Source of the DNA: Ctena decussata
Taxonomy: Eukaryota > Mollusca > Bivalvia > Lucinida > Lucinidae
DNA: 64,000 nucleotides
Direction of reading: 5' to 3'
Assembly: GCA_963989385.1 (NCBI GenBank)
Contig: OZ022500.1
Coordinates: forward strand, 18,800,460-18,864,459
The notes beneath the pieces are model-generated. The model made no database searches and was not told the DNA's origin. It saw only the letters and a list, made by a program, of their open reading frames with translations. Below are positions 39,201 to 51,200 of this stretch, piece after piece; position 1 is the stretch's first letter, and the number at the start of each line of letters is the position of its first letter. A program made the position numbers and the translations under genes.

Positions 39201-42200
39201 TGATAATATCATGTTGAAATATAAATTAATTCATCGCGAAAATCTGTCAGAACGAGCGATAAATGTATGAACTGCTCGTTTTCTATGTCCGATAGTTCGC
39301 TGTTACCGCACAAAAGCGTCCGAAATGGTAAATGAGTGAATTCTGCAAGATACTGATTCCTTAGTCTATTGTAATTAGGACAGCTTATGAAAAAATGTTT
39401 TGTTGTTTCGACAGCACCACAGATGGATAATGGAGAATCAATGATATTTTTTTCTATAAAGGTGAGATCTAAGTATACTACATTCTAGTCTTAATCTTGT
39501 ATGATAAATTTGTGTTTGTCTTTCTCCATAATTGTAATAAGATTGAAGTTTAATGCGTCTGCCTACAAGTTTACGTTTAAAATTAGAAAGAGAATCGGAG
39601 TTTCTTATTTCTACCGGTAGAGCATTCCAGTCTCTGAAAACAGATGGGAGGAATGAATTTAAGTATAAATTTGTATTTCCGTGAACTGATGTGACATTTT
39701 GGGCATTCCTTAATGAATATAGAGAAGTTTCCTGTACTAATGTAGGGACCAAGTTATTTAAATAGAAAGGGGCAAGTCCATAATTCATTTTATAAAATAT
39801 CATCAATTTTGTCTATACCGTCTGGTTTGAAGCGTCTCCCATCTGGTATCATCGTGCAGTTTAGCTATGCTGCATAATTTAGTTGCCCCGGTTACTATTC
39901 CCATTGCTTCTATTTGAATGGATTCAATATATTTTTTTATCTTCATTAGAACAATTATCCCAGACTGTTCCGAGTACTCCAGAACAGGTCGGCTAAAAGG
40001 GAAATACATACATTCAAGTAAATTTCTGTCTAAATTAAATTTAAAAGCCCTTAAGATATTTATCCGTTGCCATGCTTTGTAAGCAATTCCTAATATATGA
40101 GCATGCCAATTACAACCGTTACTAAAAACAATACCTAAATGTTCATGTATGTCAACTTCATTTACCACTATGTCATTCATTACCAGCCGGGAATGAAGAG
40201 GTTTATTACGTTTTCTCGACGAAATAATCATCGATTCTGTTTTTGACGGGTTAAAATTAACTAACCATTGGACAGCCCAATTATGCACATTTGTTCAGTT
40301 ATCATTTAGAATAGTTGCAGCAGCGGTTGGATTTTCTACGACAACGACGAAATTATTATTTGTGTAACTACTGAAAAAAGTGTTTTAGGTTACCATTCCT
40401 GGCTAACCTCATTTGGATATATGGTTGCCTATGTTAAGGCACTGTATAAATTAAATCCTAAAGGAACAAGAGCATGTGAGCATTAGCACACGCATACCCC
40501 CGGCCAGCGCCACCACATAATAAAAACACGATTCATACAAAACTTAAATGCAAATGTCAAATAACAGATAGACAGATGGACAATCTATACTAAACCCAGT
40601 GAAGGTCCTACAATTACCAAAAGTTTCTGTTAAAGATTTGCAATGTGCAAAATAATATACCATTTTAACACAAATTTACCTAAACTTCTATGCCTGTGAC
40701 CTTGACCTTACGTCAGCAGCAGCATCCAGATGATGTAAACTAATCAGTTAAAGCTTTTACGTGAACCTAGTGACATATCAATCTGAGAAGACTTTGACAC
40801 AAAATTTTCCTATTTATTACAGATAAATGAGAGATTGAAAAAGGGAATAACGGGAAAAGGAGCAAACATAATTCTCATCATCTTGGTTTTCTGTCCCACG
40901 ATATACTGTGACAAAAAGTTAAACTGGAAAGAAAGAAATGGACAATAATAGGAATAACAAGACCAGGAGGCTGATTCTCTCTTACACGGTACAACTAGTC
41001 ATAGCCAACGTTTGTATAAAAAATTCAAAATCCTAGCTGTAGTGGTTGCTGAGAAAATCCTTCACAGAAATTTAATTGGATAGAAATAGGAGAGAAAGAA
41101 GAACTGTGCGAACCAAAGGGAATGATAAGCTGGAGAAGGCTGATTCTCTTTTAAATGGCACAACAAATCACACACAACATTTGTACCAAATTTAAAATAC
41201 CCTTACTGTAGTGGTTTTTGAGATATCTTTGACAGAAATTAAATCGGAGAGAAAGTGGACAAACAAAAGATATGATAAGCAGGAGAAGGCTGATTCTCTC
41301 TAACAAGGTACTGCTAGTCATTCCCAACGCTTGTTCTAATTCTCTAAATTCTAACTGTAGTGGTTGATGAGAAATTTTTGACAGAAATGTAATTTTAGAG
41401 CAATTGAAGAGACAGAAAAACTCAGTGGACAAAGGGAAAAGTAAGCTGGGGCTGGCTGATTCTCTCTTACACGGTACAACTAGTCATTTCCAACGTTTGT
41501 ATCAAATTATAAATACCTTACTGTAGTGGGTTTTGAGAAATCTTTGAAAGAAATTTAATTGGAGAGAAAAAAAAACGTAGAAAAACAAAGGGAATGATAA
41601 AAGGAGAAGGATGATTGTCTCTTACACGGTACAACTAGTCATTCCCGATGTTCGTACCAAATTTCAAATTCCTAGGTTTAGTTGTTCCTGAGAAATCTTT
41701 GACAGAAAAAAGTTTACAAACAAACAAACGGAAAAAAAGACAAAAAAAACTATATACCCCCTATATACTTCGTATACCGGGGGTATAAATATGGAACACC
41801 TGTTAATAAAATGAAAGTACAAGTGTGACGGAGACGAAGGTGGACAGAATAATTGAAAGAATAAAAACAAAACGATATAATATCGAACCTCTCCGACTCA
41901 AAATTTGGATGCTCAAACGTCATTCATTATTCGAAACCGGTGGACAATGAAAACAGCCATAGTTCAAAACCACGATGGCTAAGGCTATCGAATACGTCAG
42001 GCGGTGGTCCAGAGAAGCAGTCTCATACCGAAAATTCAACCACTAATTTAAACGCCAATTTTCCTCTTGTGAACAATTTCTAACTTAAACTGTTATTTGG
42101 TCTTCCAGCACTTCCTCAAATATAATAGAATTTTATTGTTATTGCTCTTTTTTATGAGTTCTATCAACAATATCAGCCAAATTGGTAGTTGAATGTAATG

Positions 42201-45200
42201 TAAGAACAATATTAATGACTCAAACCACCAATTTCTTGAGTTTTTATACCAGAATCCTGACAAGTTTGAGCCATAGAGCCAAAAAGGCACCACGTACACA
42301 GTAAGATGTTTGCTTGACATATTTATTAGCTTGTTACAGATACATGAGGATGCGCATTTTAGTCCGACTAGATATAACCGGTTGGACAACCTCGAGTGAC
42401 TCTGTTTCTCATAAAGGTTGGCTGGCGATATAATTACCCGAAAAACATACAACCGGGTTGATTTTTATCCTAATCTTTGTCAGTCTATCTTCGTCATAAA
42501 GATCATGTTCTATCCGTTCTATGTAAGGGAAGGTATAAATGCTCTCAAACGACAACACAGAGTGATAACCATTGATAGCTGTACCGTTGCAATCTTCATA
42601 ATAGCTTCTGAAAAGAAACAAAAAAACTTAGGCGGTTATTATGCCCTCTTGCAAAGATGAGTAGTATACAACTGAATATTACTGTTTTGGGCCTACGAAT
42701 TATAAGTTAACCGTTAACATAAATCTAACCATCTATTGCAGGTATGCCCGGCCCGCAATCACAGCCTGTTTTCGGTCTGGACAAATCGTGTTAATTTGTC
42801 AGAGCGGAAGTAGCTTCATTATTCATCCATATATTGTGTTTTTGTAAGGAATTCAGATTTATTCCCTTTTCTTTCTTTGGCTCAGTTTGAGAAAAAGAAT
42901 AAAAAAAATATGGAATGGGGTTTAACGTGTCCGACTAGCAAAATGCGATATGCACTTTAAAACATGACCGTTAGCTCATGGGAGTAAGCGGGATATTACT
43001 GATAGAAACTTTGGACCTATATCTATCATCATACCAAATACGAACCACATCCATCATATTGTTTGGAAAATATGAGCTCTCAAAAAATTAAACGTAAGTG
43101 TTGACGCCGACTCCGACGCAGGAGAGCTAAATAGGCTAGAATTAATTCCCTTCAAAGTGCACCCTTCTGAAATAAATGAAAATTTCGTGCATGAATATAC
43201 ACCTCCAATGTAAATCACTCTGAAATGCAGATATTTACCTCCCTTCTTCTCCAGCCAATTTTAAAGAGGATCATCAGAGGGGATTTAATTCTGAGATATT
43301 TTTTTCTTATTTCTCAATGATAACATATGTTTTAAGACCTCATTAGAACCGTCTCTATGTGACAAATATGATAAGGGTTCACAAAATTTGACTCTATGAA
43401 GGATGCCGAGGAAATATCCCAAAATTATTCCAGTCACCCCTATGTTACCTTGTAATATGAAGAGAAAGGGGTGGGGTGCCTATAAGGCCCGTTTTCTGCC
43501 CGACAGCAAAATGTTGTTTTCAGCTGATGATTAGCCTATAGTATCCGCTATATTAAATCAATAGTAGTTAAGCTCCGTAAGAGCTACTTTTGGAATAATA
43601 TGGATATTAGAGTGGGTGGGGTAAATCAGCTTGAACTAGGGGAGTCATATTATAAGCTATATTTCTCCGTCAAATTTAATGGCATTCATATATATCTTCC
43701 TTTATAAGTAACAAGAGCTGTCGCCTGACAGCATAGCTCGCCTGAATTGGTGCTTGCCCATCACACAGCCGCTATGGTGGTGTGGACTGCTATGCATAAA
43801 CTTCATGCAAGCATGTCCATAATGAAAACACATTTATGAACAAAAGCTATCTCAGAAATAAGTCTTGAAATAAAATTAAAATAAAAAAAATGAAATGAAA
43901 TTTCAAAGTCCATGAGCTTGAGGTAAAAAACTGATTTGGGGGGCTAGTATGTATGAAAACCCTGAACCATTATCTAACATCAGTCCAAGTATTAGTATCA
44001 ACTAAGTCCATCATCATGGCACTGTGAAATTATGTCTTCATAAATATAACACTTTAACCAAAATCTTTAAGACAAAATTCTAAGTCGATGACCTTGACTT
44101 CAAGGCGACCCAGTGGGGTAAGTATAAGGTGTTTTGTAAAAACTCAAAAAAGAGACTAACATCAGTTCAAGTATAAACTAAATCTCTGCAAAGCATTATG
44201 AATCAGTATGCTATCACAAAACTTTAAAAAAGACAAAAATTTCCTAAGTCCCTGACCTTGACATCAAGATCACTGAGCGGGGTTGGGGTAGTACACTGTA
44301 GATCTAACTACAGTGCAAATATAAAAAGAATTCATCTTTGGGTTCAGGAGATATGTGTCTTTAAAAAACTTTAACCAAAACATCCAATCAATAAAAAGAC
44401 AATATTCTAAGTCCATGACCTTGACATCAAGGTCACAGAGGGGATGGGGGTAGTACCTTCGAAAACTTTAGACCAATATCTAACTTTCGTGCGAGAATCA
44501 AAGGAATCCATCCATGGGTTCAGGAGATATTGGGCTTTATAAAACTTTAACCAAAACATCCAGTCCAAAAAAAACTACCAATTTTCTAAGTCCATGACCT
44601 TGACATCAAGGTCACAGAGTGGGGTGGGGTGGTACCCTGTTAAACCTTAGACCAATATCTAACTACAGTGCAAGTATCAAAAGAATCCATCCATGGGTTA
44701 AGGAGATAACTTTAACTTAAACATCCAATTCGAACGCCGACGCGGACGCTGACGCGGACGCCGACGCCGTGGTGACAACAATAGCTCTTCCTGAACTTTC
44801 GTTCAGGCGAGCTAAAAATAATGTCTTAGGTGACATCTTTTCTCAATTTCTACCTTTCAAAGTCAAATCTTATGTCTGCAGAATTTGTTTTAGAGACACT
44901 GACAATTTTCAGTAATTTTGGTAATTTGAATTCAATATAGTCTACCATATCTCTAGAACCAATACATGACTTCTTACCAAATTAACATGGGTTCACCGTT
45001 GAGAGAGTGCAAATTGTTGATTAAATTTTGGTGACTGACCTTTGTTTCAAAGTCACAGTAAGACTTATAATGTCAATTTTTATTCAAGTTTTGACCTTTG
45101 TCTACACGTTAGCTCCTCAGTTTATATGAAATCATGACCAAATTAACCTACATTAAATATTGCGAAGAGTTAGAGCATTAGATATGATAAAATGGCCATG

Positions 45201-48200
45201 ACATTATCTTCAAGGTCAAGGTTAGACTAAACAGAGTTTAATCATAGATTTCACACAATCAGTCAACAGAAATGTACAAAATCTGAGTGTTTTCATTTGA
45301 AAATTAATGTTTAATGTGCATAGAATGACATTGACTTTAGTCTAAACGTCAACATTAGCCAGACATAGTGAAACAGAACTGGGTTAAACTTAAAGGACAA
45401 AGAAAAGTCTATAGTGAAATACTGAACTTCCGAATGTATTGGTGACCTTCAGATCAAGGTAAAGGTCATTATATGCATGTCAAGCATTGATTTACAAATA
45501 GAAACATATATATTTGTTAAATTTCTGCTTACTAGCTGTGTATGATCTTTGATTAAACTCTGTCTAGTTTAACCTTGACCTTGACCTTGAAGATGATGTC
45601 ATGGCCATGGACATTTTTCTAAACTTATAAAGGAAGATATATATGAATGCTATTAAATCTGAAGGAGAACTATAGCTTATAATATGACTCCCCTGGTTCA
45701 TGCTGATTTACCAAACCCTTTCTAATAACTCCGTTATTCCAAAAGTAGCATTTATGGAGCTGAAGCATGATTGATTCAGTTTAGCGGACAGAATATGCTA
45801 ATCATCAGCTGAAATAAAACATTTTGCTCTTGGGCAGAAAAAAGGGCCTTATAGGCAACTCCCCTCTTCTTCAATACCCATTCTTATCTGGGCCTTTGAG
45901 ACATACTAAGAGTCTATTACTATGTTTTATCCAAATCCTGAACCACATTTTTCCAATACAAGCTCATAATACAGCAGACAGATATAAACAAGCTCTTACC
46001 TTAAACTTCATGTATTTGGACAAACATACCTAAGCAAACAATGTACACCCAGATTAGCTGCTTCTAAATGAGCAGTCAGATCTGGTTATACACTGTTTGC
46101 CACTTTCTCAACAGGTTACGTAACTCCGCCTTATAGGAAAGGTGGATCTGTCAACATTAAATGTGGAAAAATCTCTTACAGGGCCACCACACTACTGGTA
46201 AAAGTGTCCCGGTATCATGGTATCGTATTATTACGGTAATTTTTTAAACAAATTGTTAAATAAATTGTGATATTGGTCAATCTTAAAATTTGAAAGAAAA
46301 CCTTAAAACGAGAATCAGGGTTTTGCTAATTTAGAGAATGCATGTAAGTCTTGGTTAGGAACCGCAATTAATCTGTCTGTGTGCGTTTAAATATCTAAAA
46401 ATGTCGGCTTAAAATAGGACAGAAATAGATCCGTTCCGGTAATTAGACCTATTCCAGTCCTTACTGGTAAATGTACTCACTTACTTATACAGAGACCAAC
46501 TTATTTCAAATGTAAATCACTTCAGTTCCCAAAAGTTCAGATGACACTTTCAAATAGACTCGTTGCGGGTATGTACTGAAAGTATATCGAACTCTCAAAA
46601 ATTGAGACAGTGTATGTTAATAGAAACATCTTACTTCGCATCTTCAGTTAACCACTTCACATATCGGATGCAGTGACACAGTTGTCGTTGATCTTCTTTC
46701 AGCTCATTATCAACTTCATACAATTCCTGAATCCATGCTTGACAGAGCTGGTCAACACTTTGAAAACATCTGTATTGACTCGTAAGAACATGCAATGCAG
46801 ACAATGACCCATATTGCAGGTCTAGTATTCTGTCACTTCGTTTTCCCTCATCGCCCAGAAAGTCAATGCTGTGGTATTTAGTAATGATTTGCCCGGACGT
46901 GAAGATATTGTCAAAATTACACTCCATCTCCTCGTTATCTGAAATACATACATACATACGCTTGCCGTTTGTTGGATATCAGGCTGATCTGAGTCTTCGC
47001 TAGGCGTACATGTCACATGTTGGTTTTCTCGTGCCGCGGCTCAGTTATTATACCTGTTCTCATACAGGATATTTAAATCTGCAAAAGCGCAATGTTATGA
47101 ATACTATGAAGCGGTAAATAGGCAGTTAGTACATTATTCACACAACAGATTCACCCTATTTTGCACAGACTCAGGCTGACTAACTAGTGAGCCACGACAT
47201 GACAATAACCAATAAAGTGGCATGTGCGTCCGGTAAAGACATTGATTAGGCTGGATACCCATCCAGTCTCTGCTCAGAGTCTTCGCTGTGTGCTTAAAAG
47301 GTAGATAAAAGTCTGAGCTAACCCCGTGGGGACAGAAATGGCTCTGATCAGACTGGGCGGATTTCCAGGCTGATTTGTGTCTTTACTTGGCGCACATGCC
47401 ACTTGGTTGGTTTTGTCCTGTCGTCGGTCATATGTGATATCTGCATAATGGTGTTAGGTTCATTTTCATACGATGCTAAATAAATATTTATTTACGTATA
47501 GTGTACATTCCATTATCCCGATATCCTGCATTCCACCATTCTTGACACGTATTTGGTTTGATACAGTTTTTCTCATCCTCCTCTGATTGACAGTCAGGTC
47601 TTCCGTCACAACGGTAAGCGAGTGGAATACACGTGCCATCACCACAGCTAAATGATGTACCCGGATTGCAGGAACCTGAGAATAAAATAACTGAAACTCT
47701 ATGAAATAACTCCTCGGGTTCAATTATTCTAATAGTAAGTGAAATGAAATCAAATATCTATACTTAGTTTATTAAATAATATATTTTTATGCAACTAAAT
47801 ATATAATGACGTTTTATTAAAATGAAAACTGATGGAAGAATTCTGATATCTCCCCCGCCCTCACCCGTATATGCCTATAAAGCAATGGTCCCCCTGCTCC
47901 TTGGCTTTTTCCCGACCCCCCCCCCCCCCAAAAAAAAGTAGATCACAAAAAATATCCCTCTCCCCTCCCCCCCCATATACCCGCCCCACCCCCATCTGAT
48001 AATAAATGACTTGTCCCTAAAGTCCAGAAAAAAGCGGATCATGAAGAAAACAAAGGAAGTTCCAGTGAAAGGTTCCACTGCTCAAGCTATGTAATAAAAA
48101 TGAAACTAGAAAATTGTGTCTGTTAGACACTAATGATGCCCCCGTGCAGCGCCTGTCACAGGAAAAGTATAAAGCCATAAAGCACCTTTCAAGCACAAAT

Positions 48201-51200
48201 GCTATTTACGAAGAATCCACTGAAAACATTACACAAACTTTATACCCTACAGTGCAAAATGCAGCCCAAAATGACTAAGTTTAAAAGGCCATTATTCCTT
48301 CAGAATTATTTTCTTCCTATCAAAACCAACATGCACATCTTCACTATGTCCACAACAAGTCTCCAATGTATGAAAAACAGCCAATGAAAATTGTGGGAGG
48401 AGTTAATTACACAAAGTACTTACCCTACATTGCAAACATATGCCTAACATGACTAAGTTCAAAAGGCTATAATTCTGTCAAAATTATTTGTAGCTCAAAA
48501 AAAAACCACATGCATATTTCCAATATGTCCATAACATGTATGCAAAGTTTGGAAAAGATCGATTGAAAACTGAGGGAGGAGTTGATTATACAAACTCCAC
48601 ACCGTACAAATGTAAAAGTTTGCCTCAAATGACTAAGTTCAAAAGGCCGTAATTCTGTCAAAATCAATTCTAGTTCCAACAAAAACCCACATGCACATCT
48701 TGAATATGTCCAGAAAATGTATGCGAAGTTTAAAAAAGATCCATTGAAAACTGTGGGAGGAGTTGATTACACAAACTACATACGGCCTACAAAGCAAAAA
48801 GTTGTCTAAAATGACTAAGTTCAAAAGACCGTTTTTCTGTCAAAAACTAATTCTAGCTCAAACAAAAACCCACATGCACATTTTCAGTATGTTCACAACA
48901 TGTATGCGAAAATTGAAAAAGATCCACTGAAAACTATGGGGAGAGTTGATTCCACAAACTCTATACCGTAAAGTGTGATGAACGGACGGATGGACGGTCG
49001 GACGGACAGACAGGAGCAAATCTTAATGCCCCCTGACTATCGTCACTGGGGTATAAAAAAGACTTACCACACCTATTCTCATCCTCCCCAAAACTGCAAT
49101 CTGGTTTTCCATCACAGCGCATGTCTATGTCAATACACATTTTCGAATCACATGAATACTCTGCAGGGCCACACTCTGGAAAATCTTAAAGAACAAAGTA
49201 AAAAGAAAGGCAATGATCGAGAACCAGCACAATCATATTTCTTATCTTGCCCTCAAAATAAAAAAGAGAAAGAATTATGTACAGAAATTGAAAGCAGTTT
49301 ACAAAAGGCACACAGGGTAAACCGAATGAACAGCTCTTTCCCAGGCAAGTGGTCATTTAGCTACCCCAACTCAACACACCTATCATGCAACATGTGAACG
49401 AAAGCACCGTCGAGGAAAACAAGAACAAGTAGCAATGTCTTGGAACGGTGAGTAATAAATTAGTGTTGGGCTTAAACATGTTTTTGGAGCCAAACTCTAG
49501 CTCTTAACTTCTGAAATCGTTCGAAACATAAAGTTATCCGCTCAGCCCGCGTGAAGCGAAGGTGTCCCAACAAATCGAATTAACACGGGAAATAAGAGTA
49601 AAAAAGTCAAAGTTTTTGTTTGCTCCGTTATTTCAGTGGTGTAGTTTGACAGCCCCAGGAATCTCCAGGTTTCGCAATACGTTGTTCCTGTCGAGCCCTC
49701 ATGTCTGATTCACCATAGGTCTTGTCCCTTATTTGTTTGTGTCCTGTGATTATTCATTGACCATGAAACCTTCATGCGGACCAAATAACTAAATACATGT
49801 TTAGAACCACCACAGAAGCAGAGAGCGAGCTATGGTTGTAGTAATATAAGTTTAAGCCGGTCAGTAATTTATATCTGACCGTCGCAGTACTTCTGTTGTG
49901 GTTCTTCGCTGTTGTTGTTGTATCTATTTTTTCTGAGGTCTGCTAGCAATGTGACCGCCTTTATAGCTGCCCTCTTAACTTCCTGTTATATCTTGTAATA
50001 AACATTAAAAGAAAGATAAAAAAACTGATGTTTGTTGTTTTCTGTGAAATACGTTTCTTATGTTCATATTAATGTGTTCGTTTAGTTGTTGTGAGGCTGG
50101 AAATCGTTTTAGTTCGGTTAAATCATATCTGAAGCTAAAGGCGAGAATCCAGTTTAACTAGTTTACTCCTGATCATAGTCAAGCAACGGAAACTAAGATG
50201 GGTTGGCCTAGTCTCAAGGTCTTCTGGTTTAGCAAAGACAATTGAGCAGGACACAGTGAAAGGAAAAATAAGAAGGAGCACACAGAATAAGAGTTTGGAA
50301 GACAATTTCAAAGCGTGGAGAGGGATTGACTTCGCCAGCTCAACTAGCCTAAGGGCAGGTGAAAATAGGTCAAGGTGGAAAGGGATTGTTTTTACGTCAT
50401 CTGTGGTGCCCCAACGACTTTCTAAGGTTATGGGATGGAAAATAAATGAAACAATAACTAATATAAGGCACCCCATGCCTCCCCCACCCCACCACACCCG
50501 GCAGTAGAGTTTTGCTGACCTGTCAAGGGCGGTACTTTCCCTTTTTGGCTTGAGAGCGGGATTTTGGATTTTGAATGTATTCATGCATGATTATTGCCTA
50601 TCTTTTTGCTTTAAAATATAAGAAACATGTTGTACCCTGATAAAACAACTGATGCGTTGCCTCGAACAAAAATGCGCCAGTCTGCATCATGGCCTTAGTA
50701 TATATAAGCTTTCAGTCTGATCGGAGGGAAGACAAGAAGTCAAAAATTGTAAAGATGGCCGGAAAAGGAGCTGTTTCTATACAATGTAAAGAGAAGCAAA
50801 ACAAAAAAATCAAAAGTTCTACTTTCAACTGATTACATTGTACCCTTCTTTAGATTGAAGTTACATGGGGAATCGGGTGATAATTGTACTGTCATTTAGT
50901 TGTCGTGACCCCTCATAAAATCTGTATCAGCAAGGACCTTCTAATGAAGGGTGCCAATATGTCTGTGCGAAGTAATAAGAAAACTTGCTCCAGTTAAGCA
51001 TCAATAAATGCCGTTACCGTATAAACTTCAAGAAAATTGGAACACCTAAAAAAAGTTATTATAACTTACATATAATTGAAACGTTTAGTTTTACAATACA
51101 TTAATGCATCTCAATGATGTAGATGGAATGGCAAATGAGCCACCTCTCTGATCTGAGTCTGCTCTATGCAATCCGACCTATCTGTCCTAATGCTTCAATT

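Noticed and set aside
49201..50607. ORFs of 140-149 codons in element X as a transposase
   Set aside because: They are not conserved in the other copy at 13741-16611 and show no transposase motif.
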